Position numbers and translations under genes: made by a program. Shown in pieces: positions 52,433 to 61,591 of a stretch of 64,000 nucleotides of DNA. The DNA lies in contig NZ_VWXI01000005.1 of the NCBI RefSeq assembly GCF_011752525.1, positions 62,001 to 126,000 on the forward strand, written 5' to 3'. The DNA comes from Pantoea sp. Cy-639 (GTDB lineage Bacteria > Pseudomonadota > Gammaproteobacteria > Pseudomonadales > Pseudomonadaceae). The notes beneath the pieces were generated by a model, which had not been told where the DNA came from, did no database searches, and worked only from the letters and a program-made list of their open reading frames with translations. Position 1 is the first letter of the stretch; each line of letters opens with the position of its first letter.

Positions 52433-54724
52433 ATGATGAAACTGTCTTTGCTGGGCCTGGCCATGGGCCTTGCCACCCAGGCGGCGCTTGCTGCCCCTAC
52501 CGCCCCGCCCCTGCAAGACAAGCAGGCGTTCATCGAACATCTGGTCAGCCAGATGACCGAAGCCGAGAAAATCGGCCAACTGCGCCTGATCAGCATCGGT
52601 CCGGAAATGCCCCGTGACAAAATCCGCGAGGAAATCGCCGCAGGTCGTATCGGCGGTACCTTCAACTCGCGCACGGCCCCCGAGAACCGGCCGATGCAGG
52701 ACGCGGCCATGCGCAGCCGCCTGAAGATCCCGATGTTCTTCGCCTACGACACCATCCATGGCGAGCGCACCATCTTCCCGATTGGCCTGGGCCTGGCCGC
52801 GAGCTGGGACATGGAGGCCATCGCCAAGGTAGGCCGTACTGCCGCCATCGAAGCCGCCGCCGACTCGCTGGACATGACCTTCGCGCCAATGGTCGACATT
52901 GCCCGCGACCCACGCTGGGGGCGTACCAGCGAAGGCTTCGGCGAGGACACCTACCTGACCGCCAGGATCGGCCAGGTGATGGTCCGTTCATTCCAGGGCT
53001 CGAGCCCGGCCAACGCCGACAGCGTGATGGCCATCGTCAAGCACTTCGCCCTGTACGGCGCGGTGGAAGGGGGGCGCGACTACAACACGGTCGATATGAG
53101 CCTGCCGAAGATGTACAACGACTACCTGCCGCCCTACCGAGCCGCGCTCGACGCCGGTGCCGGCGGAGTGATGGTCGCGCTGAACTCGATCAACGGCGTG
53201 CCGGCCACCTCCAACACCTGGTTGATGAACGACCTGCTGCGCAAGGAGTGGGGCTTCAAGGGCGTGACCATCAGCGACCACGGCGCGATCCAGGAGCTGA
53301 TTCGCCACGGCGTCGCCCGCGACGGCCGCGAAGCCGCCAAGCTGGCGATCAAGGCCGGTATCGACATGAGCATGAACGACACCCTGTACGGCCAGGAGCT
53401 GCCGGGGCTGCTCAAGTCCGGCGAAGTCTCCCAGGCCGAGCTGGACCAGGCGGTGCGCGAGGTGCTCGGCGCTAAGTACGACATGGGTCTGTTCAAGGAT
53501 CCGTACGTACGGATTCCCAAGCCCGAGACCGACCTGAAGGACTACTACGCCGATGACCGCCTGCACCGCGACGCCGCCCGCGACGTGGCGCGCCGCAGCC
53601 TGGTGCTGCTGGAGAACCGCGAACAGACCCTGCCCCTGAAGAAGGCCGGCACCATCGCCCTGGTCGGCCCACTGGCCGACGCGCCGATCGACATGATGGG
53701 CAGCTGGGCCGCCGACGGCAAACCGCAGCATTCGGTCACCGTGCGCGAAGGCCTGCGCCGCGCCCTCGAAGGCAAAGCCAAGGTGGTCTACGCCAAGGGA
53801 TCGAATGTCACCGGTGACAAGGCGATCCTCGACTACCTGAACTTCCTCAACTTCGACGCCCCGGAAATCGTCGACGACCCGCGTCCGGCCGCAGTCTTGA
53901 TCGACGAGGCCGTCAAGGCCGCGAAGCAATCGGATGTGGTGGTCGCCGTGGTCGGCGAGTCCCGCGGCATGTCCCACGAGTCATCGAGCCGTACCACCCT
54001 GGAGATCCCGGCCGTGCAGCGCGACCTGATCAAGGCGCTCAAGGCCACCGGCAAGCCTCTGGTGCTGGTGTTGATGAACGGCCGCCCACTGTCGCTCGCC
54101 TGGGAGCGCGAGCAGGCCGATGCTCTCCTGGAAACCTGGTTCAGCGGTACCGAAGGCGGTAACGCCATCGCCGACGTACTGTTCGGCGACTACAATCCGT
54201 CCGGCCGTCTGGCGATCACTTTCCCGCGCTCGGTCGGGCAGATCCCGATGTACTACAACCACCTGCGCATCGGCCGCCCGTTCACCCCAGGCAAGCCGGG
54301 CAACTACACCTCGCAGTACTTCGAGGAGCCGAACGGCCCGCTGTACCCGTTCGGCTACGGCCTGAGCTACACCGACTTCGCCCTGTCCGGGCTGTCGCTC
54401 TCCGCCTCCCAGCTCAAGCCTGGCGGCAAGCTGCAGGCCAAGGTGACGGTGAAGAACACCGGCAAGCGTGATGGCGAGACCGTGGTCCAGTTGTACATCC
54501 AGGACCAGAGCGCCTCGATGAGCCGTCCGGTGAAGGAGCTGAAGAACTTCCAGAAACTGATGCTCAAGGCCGGCGAATCGCGAACCTTGACCTTCGACAT
54601 CAGCGAGGCCGACCTGAAGTTCTACAATGGCCAGCTGCAGCACGTTGCCGAGCCCGGCCAGTTCAATGTCCAGATCGGCCTGGATTCCGAGGCGGTGCAA
54701 CAACAGAGCTTCGAGCTGCTGTAA
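52433..54724 (+). CDS. bglX: Periplasmic beta-glucosidase
   Basis: BglX is a periplasmic glycoside hydrolase family 3 enzyme that removes beta-linked glucose. The 763 residues begin with a signal peptide (MMKLSLLGLAMGLATQAALA). The nucleophile is D282 in TISDHGAIQEL, and the C-terminal FnIII-like domain starts around residue 660. I begin at the ATG ATG pair at 52433; a longer upstream open frame overlaps the divergent genes and is not credible. Confidence 0.95.
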   Translation: MMKLSLLGLAMGLATQAALAAPTAPPLQDKQAFIEHLVSQMTEAEKIGQLRLISIGPEMPRDKIREEIAAGRIGGTFNSRTAPENRPMQDAAMRSRLKIPMFFAYDTIHGERTIFPIGLGLAASWDMEAIAKVGRTAAIEAAADSLDMTFAPMVDIARDPRWGRTSEGFGEDTYLTARIGQVMVRSFQGSSPANADSVMAIVKHFALYGAVEGGRDYNTVDMSLPKMYNDYLPPYRAALDAGAGGVMVALNSINGVPATSNTWLMNDLLRKEWGFKGVTISDHGAIQELIRHGVARDGREAAKLAIKAGIDMSMNDTLYGQELPGLLKSGEVSQAELDQAVREVLGAKYDMGLFKDPYVRIPKPETDLKDYYADDRLHRDAARDVARRSLVLLENREQTLPLKKAGTIALVGPLADAPIDMMGSWAADGKPQHSVTVREGLRRALEGKAKVVYAKGSNVTGDKAILDYLNFLNFDAPEIVDDPRPAAVLIDEAVKAAKQSDVVVAVVGESRGMSHESSSRTTLEIPAVQRDLIKALKATGKPLVLVLMNGRPLSLAWEREQADALLETWFSGTEGGNAIADVLFGDYNPSGRLAITFPRSVGQIPMYYNHLRIGRPFTPGKPGNYTSQYFEEPNGPLYPFGYGLSYTDFALSGLSLSASQLKPGGKLQAKVTVKNTGKRDGETVVQLYIQDQSASMSRPVKELKNFQKLMLKAGESRTLTFDISEADLKFYNGQLQHVAEPGQFNVQIGLDSEAVQQQSFELL

Positions 54725-54731
54725 GCCACAT

Positions 54732-54768
54732 CCGGCCTTCTCGCGGGCCTGCTCCGCGAGAAGGCCGG
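54732..54768. repeat. REP-type hairpin after bglX
   Basis: CCGGCCTTCTCGCGG (54732-54746) and its exact reverse complement (54754-54768) flank a 7-base loop. The core is the P. putida REP consensus. It may stabilise the bglX mRNA 3' end. Confidence 0.75.
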
Positions 54769-54798
54769 CACAGACAATCGAGTCCTCGGATCCGCCCC

Positions 54799-56556
54799 AT
54801 GCCTTCATCCCTCCGTGCCCTGCGCCTGGGCCTGATCATCCTGCTGGTCCTGGTCGGCACCACCCTCAGCGCCGGCTGGGCCATGCACCAGGCCAAGCGC
54901 CAGGCAATGGAAACCGACGCGCGACGGGCCAGTGAGCAACTGAGCCTGTATGCCAATGCCCTGCACACCTTGATCGAGCGCTACCGTGCCCTGCCCGCGG
55001 TGCTGGCGCTGGACCCTGAGTTGATCGGTGCCCTGCGCGGCCCGGTCACACCTGCCCTGCAGGACGCCCTGAACCACAAGCTCGAACGCATCAACGGTGC
55101 CGCCAATTCCTCGACCCTGGAGCTGCTCGACCGCACCGGCCTGGCCATCGCCGCCAGCAACTGGCGTCTGCCGACCACCTACGTCGGTTCCAACTACGGC
55201 TTCCGCCCCTATTTCAAGCAGACCCGCAGCCAAGGCAGTGGCCGCTTCTATGCGGTGGGCGTGACCAGCGGTGTACCCGGCTATTTCCTGTCCAGCGCGG
55301 TGAACGACGAGCATGGCCGTTTCCTCGGTGCCATGGTGGTCAAGCTGGAGTTTCCCGAACTCGAACGCGAATGGCGCCAGGGCAGCGACATCCTGTTGGT
55401 CAGCGACGCCCGCGGCATCACCTTCATCGCCAATCAGGACGGCTGGCGCTACCGCGAGCTGCAGCCGCTGGACGGTGCGGATCGCGCCGAGCTGGCCGAA
55501 ACCCGGCAATACGACAAGCAGCCCCTGGTGCCCTTGCAGCACCAGACCCTGACCCGCTTCACCGCCAACAGCCGCCTGGCTCGCGTGCAAGGGCCGGACG
55601 GCAGCGCCGAGTACCTCTGGGAAAGCCTGCCACTGGAAGCCGAAGGCTGGACCCTGCACCTGCTGCGCAAGCCGCAGGTCGCCGAGGATGGTCGCAATGC
55701 CGCCTTGGCGGCGGCGGCGATCTGGCTGAGCCTGGTGTTCGCCTCGCTCTTCGTCAGCCAGCGCCTGCGCCTGGCCCGCCTGCGTAGGCGCAGCCGCGAA
55801 GAACTCAAACGCCAGGTGGAGGAACGGACCCGTGAACTGCGCACTGCCCAGGAAGGCCTGGTGCAGTCAGCCAAGCTGGCGGCACTGGGGCAGATGTCGG
55901 CGGCCCTGGCCCATGAGATCAACCAGCCGCTGACCACCCAGCGCATGCAACTGGAGACCCTGCGCCTGCTGCTCGACCATGGCCGTCACGACCAGGCGCG
56001 CCAGGCACTCGAGCCGCTGGAGCAGATGCTCACACGCATGGCCGCGCTGACCGGTCACCTCAAGTCCTTTGCCCGCAACAGCCCTGGCGGCCTGCGCGAA
56101 CGCCTCGACCTGGCCACCGTGGTCGACCAGGCCCTGCACCTGCTCGAAACCCGCATTCGCAACGAAGACGTCGATATTGCCCTGTACCTGGCACGTCCGG
56201 CTTGGGTACGCGGTGATGCGATCCGCCTGGAACAGGTGCTGATCAACCTGTTGCGCAACGCCCTCGACGCCATGGCCGGCAAGCGTTACAAACGCCTGGA
56301 GATCCGTATCGAAGCGGACGACAGCCAGTGGCGCCTGAGCGTGCTCGACTCCGGTGGCGGCATCCTCGACAGCGACCTGGCCAAGGTGTTCGATCCATTC
56401 TTCACCACCAAGCCGGTGGGCGAAGGGCTGGGCCTGGGCCTGGCGATCTCCTACGGAATCGTCGTCGATGCCGGCGGCCGCCTGCAGGTCGAGAACCTGC
56501 CCGGTGGCGCGCGCTTCAGCCTGACCCTGCCTCGCGACCTGGAGCCTGTATGTTGA
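54799..56556 (+). CDS. dctB: C4-dicarboxylate/ketoglutarate sensor kinase DctB
   Basis: DctB is a membrane histidine kinase with a periplasmic double-PAS (Cache) sensor between helices at about 8-28 and 300-320. The 585 residues include the H-box AHEINQPL with H372, then LINLLRNALDAM and the DSGGGI ATP-lid motifs. Its stop overlaps the dctD start by 7 bases. The pair faces kgtP, so the ligand is likely alpha-ketoglutarate or a C4-dicarboxylate; the P. aeruginosa counterpart would be MifS/MifR. Confidence 0.9.
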   Translation: MPSSLRALRLGLIILLVLVGTTLSAGWAMHQAKRQAMETDARRASEQLSLYANALHTLIERYRALPAVLALDPELIGALRGPVTPALQDALNHKLERINGAANSSTLELLDRTGLAIAASNWRLPTTYVGSNYGFRPYFKQTRSQGSGRFYAVGVTSGVPGYFLSSAVNDEHGRFLGAMVVKLEFPELEREWRQGSDILLVSDARGITFIANQDGWRYRELQPLDGADRAELAETRQYDKQPLVPLQHQTLTRFTANSRLARVQGPDGSAEYLWESLPLEAEGWTLHLLRKPQVAEDGRNAALAAAAIWLSLVFASLFVSQRLRLARLRRRSREELKRQVEERTRELRTAQEGLVQSAKLAALGQMSAALAHEINQPLTTQRMQLETLRLLLDHGRHDQARQALEPLEQMLTRMAALTGHLKSFARNSPGGLRERLDLATVVDQALHLLETRIRNEDVDIALYLARPAWVRGDAIRLEQVLINLLRNALDAMAGKRYKRLEIRIEADDSQWRLSVLDSGGGILDSDLAKVFDPFFTTKPVGEGLGLGLAISYGIVVDAGGRLQVENLPGGARFSLTLPRDLEPVC

Positions 56557-57884
56557 ATTCAGTGATCGTCGTCGACGACGAAGCCAGCATCCGCACTGCG
56601 GTGGAGCAGTGGTTGAGCCTGTCGGGTTTCAACGTGCAACTGTTCGCCCGCGGCGAGGATTGCCTGGCCCAGCTTCCCCGCGACTTTCCCGGCGTGATCC
56701 TCAGCGACGTACGCATGCCTGGCCTGTCGGGCATGCAACTGCTCGAACGCCTGCAACAGGAAGACCCCGACCTGCCGGTGATCCTGCTGACCGGCCACGG
56801 CGACGTGCCGATGGCAGTGGAAGCGATGCGCAATGGCGCCTACGACTTCCTGGAAAAACCATTCACCCCCCAGCACCTGATGGGCAGCCTTGGCCGGGCC
56901 CTGGAAAAACGCCGGTTGGTCCTGGAGAACCGCCGCCTGCACGAGCAGGCCGACCTCAAGGCACAACTGGAAAGCACCCTGCTGGGCATGTCCCAAGGCC
57001 TGCAGCAACTGCGCCGGCAGGTGCTGGAACTCGCCGGTTTGCCCGTCAACGTGCTGATCCGCGGCGAGACCGGCAGTGGCAAGGAACGCGTCGCCCGCTG
57101 CCTGCACGACGTTGGGCCGCGTGCCGACAAACCGTTCGTCGCGCTCAACTGTGCCGCCATCCCCGAAGCCCTGTTCGAGGCCGAGCTGTTCGGCCATGAA
57201 AGCGGCGCCTTCACCGGTGCCCAGGGCAAGCGCATCGGCAAGCTGGAGTATGCCAACGGTGGCACCCTGTTCCTCGATGAGATCGAAAGCATGCCGCTGG
57301 CCCAGCAGGCCAAGCTACTGCGGGTGATCCAGGAGCACAAGCTGGAACGCCTGGGGGCCAACCAGAGCATCGGTGTCGACTTGCGGATCGTCGCCGCGAC
57401 CAAGCCCGATCTGCTCGAGGAGGCCCGCGCCGGACGGTTCCGCGAGGACCTGGCCTATCGCCTGAACGTCGCCGAACTGCGCCTGGCGCCGCTGCGCGAA
57501 CGGCGCGAGGACATCCCCCTGCTGTTCGAGCATTTCGCCCGTGCCAGCGCCGAACGCCTGGGGCGCAAGGCACCGCTGGTAAGCGGCGCACAGCTGGCGC
57601 AGCTGCTGGCCCATGACTGGCCCGGCAATGTACGGGAACTGGCCAACGCCGCCGAACGCCATGCCCTGGGGCTGGACTCGCCGACCCTGGCCACCGAGTC
57701 CGATGCCCAGTCGCTGGCCGGCCAGATGGAGGCCTTCGAGGCCTTGTGCCTGCGTGCCGCTCTGCGCCAGCACAAGGGCGAGATCAAGGGTGTGATGGAA
57801 ACGCTGCAACTGCCGCGGCGCACGCTGAACGAAAAAATGCAGCGCCATGGACTGGTACGCGAGGACTTTCTCGAGCGCGAATAA
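56550..57884 (+). CDS. dctD: Sigma-54-dependent response regulator DctD
   Basis: The 444-residue NtrC-type activator has a receiver domain (acidic pair 9-10, phosphorylation site D53), a central AAA+ domain with Walker A GETGSGKE (172-179) and the sigma-54 contact loop GAFTGA (219-224), and a Fis-type helix-turn-helix at the C-terminus (GVMETLQLPRRTLNEKM). GGAG lies 5 bases ahead of the ATG. It probably activates kgtP from the downstream sigma-54 promoter. Confidence 0.95.
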   Translation: MLNSVIVVDDEASIRTAVEQWLSLSGFNVQLFARGEDCLAQLPRDFPGVILSDVRMPGLSGMQLLERLQQEDPDLPVILLTGHGDVPMAVEAMRNGAYDFLEKPFTPQHLMGSLGRALEKRRLVLENRRLHEQADLKAQLESTLLGMSQGLQQLRRQVLELAGLPVNVLIRGETGSGKERVARCLHDVGPRADKPFVALNCAAIPEALFEAELFGHESGAFTGAQGKRIGKLEYANGGTLFLDEIESMPLAQQAKLLRVIQEHKLERLGANQSIGVDLRIVAATKPDLLEEARAGRFREDLAYRLNVAELRLAPLRERREDIPLLFEHFARASAERLGRKAPLVSGAQLAQLLAHDWPGNVRELANAAERHALGLDSPTLATESDAQSLAGQMEAFEALCLRAALRQHKGEIKGVMETLQLPRRTLNEKMQRHGLVREDFLERE

Positions 57885-57931
57885 GCGGATTTTTGCCTAT
57901 CGCCAAGGAGCAGTAAGCGGAAAACCGCCTA
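57880..57931 (+). promoter_or_regulatory. Candidate DctD upstream activator sites
   Basis: Two related 20-base elements, AATAAGCGGATTTTTGCCTA (57880) and AGTAAGCGGAAAACCGCCTA (57912), begin 32 bases apart, about three helical turns. They lie ~135-185 bases upstream of the sigma-54 promoter, the usual enhancer range. The first overlaps the dctD stop. Confidence 0.5.
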
Positions 57932-58066
57932 CCATGTGATGCTCCTGCTGGCCTATCGCCGGACAACCATGCCCCCACGCGCCCCCCTGTAACCCAGGCA
58001 GAATAGGGGTTGCGCGGGAGCCGGCGCGCCCCGCCATACCTTCAGACGGATCGCTCCGCCCTCATT

Positions 58067-58082
58067 TGGCACAGCTTCTGCA
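58067..58082 (+). promoter_or_regulatory. Sigma-54 (-24/-12) promoter of kgtP
   Basis: TGGCACAGCTTCTGCA matches TGGCACG-N4-TTGCA with the invariant GG and GC dinucleotides 10 bases apart. It lies ~60 bases before the kgtP start and fits activation by the adjacent NtrC-type regulator. Confidence 0.85.
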
Positions 58083-58142
58083 AAACCCTTCTCAAGCTGC
58101 GCTCCAGCGCGCTCCACAAAAACAACGAGAAGGTATCCCCTG

Positions 58143-59462
58143 ATGGATAACGCCAGCACTCTGCCCACCGGGGCGGCCGTTGCGCCCGCCGCGGAAAAAA
58201 CCACCGCCAGCCGCCTCAAATCGATCTTCAGTGGTTCCATCGGCAACATGGTCGAATGGTACGACTGGTACGTCTACGCCGCATTCTCGCTGTACTTCGC
58301 CAAGGCCTTCTTCCCTGCCGGCGACACCACCGCACAACTGCTCAACACCGCCGCGATCTTCGCCGTGGGCTTTTTGATGCGCCCGATCGGTGGCTGGCTG
58401 ATGGGCCTGTACGCCGACCGCAAGGGCCGCAAGGCCGCGCTGATGGCCTCGGTGCTGCTGATGTGCGCCGGCTCCCTGGTCATCGCCCTGACGCCAGGCT
58501 ACGAGACCATCGGCGTCGCCGCGCCGGTCCTGCTGGTCATCGCCCGGCTGATGCAAGGCCTGTCGGTGGGCGGCGAATACGGCACCTCGGCCACCTACCT
58601 CAGCGAGATGGCGAGCAAGGAGCGTCGTGGCTTCTTCTCCAGCTTCCAGTACGTGACCCTGATCTCCGGCCAGCTCATCGCCCTGGCGGTACTGATCATC
58701 CTGCAGCAGACCCTGACCACCGAGCAGCTGTATGCCTGGGGCTGGCGCGTACCGTTCGTGATCGGCGCGCTGTGCGCGGTAGTCGCGCTGTACCTGCGTC
58801 GCGGCATGGAAGAGACCGCCTCCTTCACCAAGAAGGAAAAGTCCAAGGAAAGCCTGATGCGCACCCTGATGCGCCATCCCAAGGAACTGATGACCGTGGT
58901 CGGCCTGACCATGGGCGGTACCCTGGCCTTCTACACCTACACCACCTACATGCAGAAGTACCTGGTCAACACCGTGGGCATGAGCATCAGCGATTCGACC
59001 ACCATCTCGGCGGCCACGCTGTTCCTGTTCATGTGCCTGCAGCCGGTGATCGGCGGTCTGTCCGACAAGATCGGCCGGCGTCCGATCCTGATCGCCTTCG
59101 GCGTGCTGGGCACCCTGTTCACCGTGCCGATCCTCAGCACCCTGCACACCATCCAGACGTGGTGGGGCGCGTTCTTCCTGATCATGGCGGCGCTGATCAT
59201 CGTCAGCGGCTACACCTCGATCAACGCCGTGGTCAAGGCCGAACTGTTCCCCACCGAAATCCGCGCCCTGGGCGTGGGCCTGCCCTACGCACTGACCGTG
59301 TCGATCTTCGGCGGCACCGCCGAGTACGTGGCCCTGTGGTTCAAGAGCATCGGCATGGAGACCGGTTTCTACTGGTACGTCACCGCGTGCATCGCCTGTT
59401 CGCTGCTGGTGTACGCGACCATGAAGGACACCAAGCAGCATTCGCGCATCACCACCGAGTGA
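58143..59462 (+). CDS. kgtP: Alpha-ketoglutarate permease, MFS family
   Basis: KgtP is a 12-helix major-facilitator metabolite:proton symporter. The 439 residues include the loop 2-3 motif GWLMGLYADRKGRKAAL near residues 83-99 and the YDWYVYAAFSLYFA first-helix region of the metabolite:H+ symporter branch. The gene has a sigma-54 promoter and lies behind dctBD, which points to alpha-ketoglutarate or a related dicarboxylate. Confidence 0.88.
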   Translation: MDNASTLPTGAAVAPAAEKTTASRLKSIFSGSIGNMVEWYDWYVYAAFSLYFAKAFFPAGDTTAQLLNTAAIFAVGFLMRPIGGWLMGLYADRKGRKAALMASVLLMCAGSLVIALTPGYETIGVAAPVLLVIARLMQGLSVGGEYGTSATYLSEMASKERRGFFSSFQYVTLISGQLIALAVLIILQQTLTTEQLYAWGWRVPFVIGALCAVVALYLRRGMEETASFTKKEKSKESLMRTLMRHPKELMTVVGLTMGGTLAFYTYTTYMQKYLVNTVGMSISDSTTISAATLFLFMCLQPVIGGLSDKIGRRPILIAFGVLGTLFTVPILSTLHTIQTWWGAFFLIMAALIIVSGYTSINAVVKAELFPTEIRALGVGLPYALTVSIFGGTAEYVALWFKSIGMETGFYWYVTACIACSLLVYATMKDTKQHSRITTE

Positions 59463-59478
59463 TGGTTTCGCGCTGAAC

Positions 59479-59514
59479 GAAAAAGGGGCGCTCCACACGG
59501 AGCGCCCCTTTTTC
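59479..59514. terminator. Strong terminator after kgtP
   Basis: GGGGCGCTCC and GGAGCGCCCC flank ACAC, with five A and five T residues outside the arms. It lies 16 bases after the kgtP stop and can act on both strands, also ending the convergent membrane-protein gene. Confidence 0.93.
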
Positions 59515-59560
59515 ATGTGCTGAAGACGGCGCCAGGCACTCGCCTATCGCGCACTCGCCC

Positions 59561-60313
59561 TCATGATGTCTGCGCCACCTGTTGCGGCTCACGGCGCTGG
59601 TAATAGCTCGCCATCATCACCAGCACCAGCAACACCCCGCCCAGCACCATCGACGAACCCACGGTGCCGAAGTCCAGCCCGCCCTTCTCGTGAGACTTGG
59701 TCAGCACGTCCCCGAGGGTCGCGCCGAACGGACGGGTCAGCACGAAGGCGATCCAGAACAGCACCACACCCGAGATCTTCGTCCAGTAGCGCGCCGCCGC
59801 CACCACGGCGATCGCCGAACCGATCAGCAGCGCGCCGCCCGCGAAGCCCAGCCCGGAGTCGTCGGCCAGGTAATCGCCCAAGGCTGTGCCCAAGGTGTTG
59901 GAGAACAGGATCGCCACCCAATAGAACAACTCGCCGCCACGGCTCTTGATGCGATTGACGTCGAGTGGATTGCCGCTCAGGCGCCACAGGGCGAAGGTCA
60001 GCAGCAGGATACCGATCAGCAACGCGGAGCCGGTGGCATAGCCCAGGCCCAGGGTACGGTCCATGAAATCGGACATGGTGGTGCCAGCGGTACTGGTGGA
60101 GAGAATCACCAGCCAGTACAGCACCGGATGATAACGTCGCGAATACAGCTGGGTGACCAATGTCACCAGGAACACGCTGATCAGCAGCAACGAGCTCATG
60201 GCGTAGCCGATGTCGAGGGTCATCGACAACAAGTCGCCCGCCGTCTCGCCCAGGGTGGTGGCGCAGATCTTCATGACCCAGAAGGCCAGGGTGATTTGCG
60301 GAAGTTTGTTCAT
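59561..60313 (-). CDS. COG4705-type membrane protein with four internal repeats
   Basis: The 250-residue protein (ATG at 60313; a 30-residue in-frame extension upstream is not credible) consists of four ~55-residue repeats. Each repeat has a helix ending in a small-residue motif: TTLGETAGD, STAGTTMSD, NTLGTALGD and PFGATLGD, followed by a second hydrophobic segment. About eight transmembrane helices result. The conserved acidic residue in each repeat could line a path for a cation, which is only inference. No function is established for the family. Confidence 0.75.
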   Translation of the reverse strand: MNKLPQITLAFWVMKICATTLGETAGDLLSMTLDIGYAMSSLLLISVFLVTLVTQLYSRRYHPVLYWLVILSTSTAGTTMSDFMDRTLGLGYATGSALLIGILLLTFALWRLSGNPLDVNRIKSRGGELFYWVAILFSNTLGTALGDYLADDSGLGFAGGALLIGSAIAVVAAARYWTKISGVVLFWIAFVLTRPFGATLGDVLTKSHEKGGLDFGTVGSSMVLGGVLLVLVMMASYYQRREPQQVAQTS

Positions 60314-60656
60314 TGTTGTGCCGCTCCGGAATTGAGTGCGGCGGATGTTGATTGAGCTTGTCTGAAAAATCAGTTGGCGATGTATGAAAAATCCGTTCAT
60401 CAAGCCTGAACGGATCTTCTTAATGGTTGATTAATCCGTCGGACACATCCTTCACTGGCCGCGAAGGCGCTCACGAAGCGTTATTCCCATCCGCTGGTGA
60501 TTACCGAGGCAAACCTTGCGGCAAGGGATATTTACACCCAAACGAATCGATAAATACGATTAATAAACGCTTAATTTTGCGCTTTTTAATCATTTTTATC
60601 GGAGTAGCATTCATTTCACAGCAGCAGAAACCTGCAAACCTCACGGAGCAATCACC
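60314..60656. other. A/T-rich divergent region with repeats
   Basis: This 343-base gap between two divergent genes is clearly A/T-rich toward 60540-60610 (CGATTAATAAACGCTTAATTTTGCG), likely the promoter of the small secreted-protein gene. It also holds the repeats at 60363-60415. No further gene was recognised. Confidence 0.5.
60363..60415. repeat. Direct and inverted repeats near the COG4705 gene start
   Basis: TGAAAAATCAGTT (60363) and TGAAAAATCCGTT (60385) are 22 bases apart, two helical turns. Overlapping them, ATCCGTTCA (60391-60399) and TGAACGGAT (60407-60415) form a perfect inverted repeat. They may bind a regulator of the COG4705 gene. Confidence 0.5.
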
Positions 60657-60866
60657 ATGAAGAACAAACTGATCCTCGCCCTTGCCCTTTCGGCCCTCGC
60701 CACGGGTGCTTTCGCCGAAGATGGATTCGATCGTACCAACGCCCACAACTTCGCAGCCGAACAGACCCAGTCGGCCAACTATGCAGAAGACGGTTTCGAC
60801 CGTACCGGCGCCCAGCGTTTTGCCGAAGACGGCTTCGACCGCACCAACGCCCAGCGCCTCAGCTAA
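60657..60866 (+). CDS. Small secreted protein with AEDGFDRT repeats
   Basis: The 69-residue product has a signal peptide (MKNKLILALALSALATGAFA) and a mature part of ~49 residues made of three copies of AEDGFDRT(N/G)A(H/Q) at residues 20-31, 43-54 and 56-67. GGAG lies 8 bases ahead of the ATG. The mature peptide is acidic/polar with no Cys. No function is known to me; the repeats suggest a binding or structural peptide of the periplasm. Confidence 0.85.
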   Translation: MKNKLILALALSALATGAFAEDGFDRTNAHNFAAEQTQSANYAEDGFDRTGAQRFAEDGFDRTNAQRLS

Positions 60867-60884
60867 CTGCTGATGCGCGCCACC

Positions 60885-60904
60885 AGCCCGGCCCAGGCCG
60901 GGCT
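60885..60904 (+). terminator. Terminator-like hairpin after the repeat protein
   Basis: AGCCCGGCC and GGCCGGGCT flank two bases, 19 bases past the stop. A short T-containing stretch (CTATTGATTTG) follows. It separates the small gene from the flavin reductase gene. Confidence 0.6.
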
Positions 60905-60985
60905 CTATTGATTTGCAGCCAGCCAAAGCCTTGGCACACTAGGCGCCCAGTCCAATAACAGGAAGGGCCTAGCGGCCTTGCGCAG

Positions 60986-61591
60986 ATGTACTACTACGAA
61001 CCCGACAAAGGCCACGGCCTGCCCCACGACCCATTCAACGCCATCGTCGGCCCCCGCCCCATCGGCTGGATTTCCAGCCACGACCGCGAAGGCCACCTGA
61101 ACCTGGCGCCCTACAGTTTCTTCAACGCTTTCAACTACATCCCGCCGATCATCGGTTTCTGCAGCGTCGGACGCAAAGACAGCCTGAACAACATCGAACA
61201 GACCGGCGAGTTCGTCTGGAACCTGGCCACCCGCCCCTTGGCCGAGCAGATGAACCAGAGCTGCGCCGCCGTGGCTGCGCAGATCGACGAGTTCGCGCTC
61301 AGCGGTCTGACCCCCAGCGCCTCGCGCGTGGTCGGGGTACCGCGGGTCGGAGAGAGCCCGGTGAGTTTCGAGTGCAAGGTGAGCCAGATCGTCCAGCTCA
61401 AGCGTGCCGACCAGGCACTGGTGCCCAGCTGGTTGATCCTTGGTGAAGTGGTGGCCGTGCACATCGCCGAACACCTGCTCAAGGACGGCATCTACGACAC
61501 CGCTGCCGCCGAGCCGATCCTGCGCGGCGGAGGCCCGGCGGACTATTTCGAGCTGGGCAACCTGTTCAAGATGAGCCGCCCACAGGTCTGA
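60986..61591 (+). CDS. Flavin reductase family protein
   Basis: The 201-residue protein has the FMN-binding split-barrel fold of flavin reductases (PRPIGWISSHDREGHLNLAPYSFF near residues 23-46, with the SF..FN stretch typical of this family). It likely reduces FMN with NAD(P)H or is an FMN-dependent oxidoreductase partner. No monooxygenase gene is immediately adjacent. It converges with the next small gene, stop to stop with no gap. Confidence 0.85.
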   Translation: MYYYEPDKGHGLPHDPFNAIVGPRPIGWISSHDREGHLNLAPYSFFNAFNYIPPIIGFCSVGRKDSLNNIEQTGEFVWNLATRPLAEQMNQSCAAVAAQIDEFALSGLTPSASRVVGVPRVGESPVSFECKVSQIVQLKRADQALVPSWLILGEVVAVHIAEHLLKDGIYDTAAAEPILRGGGPADYFELGNLFKMSRPQV

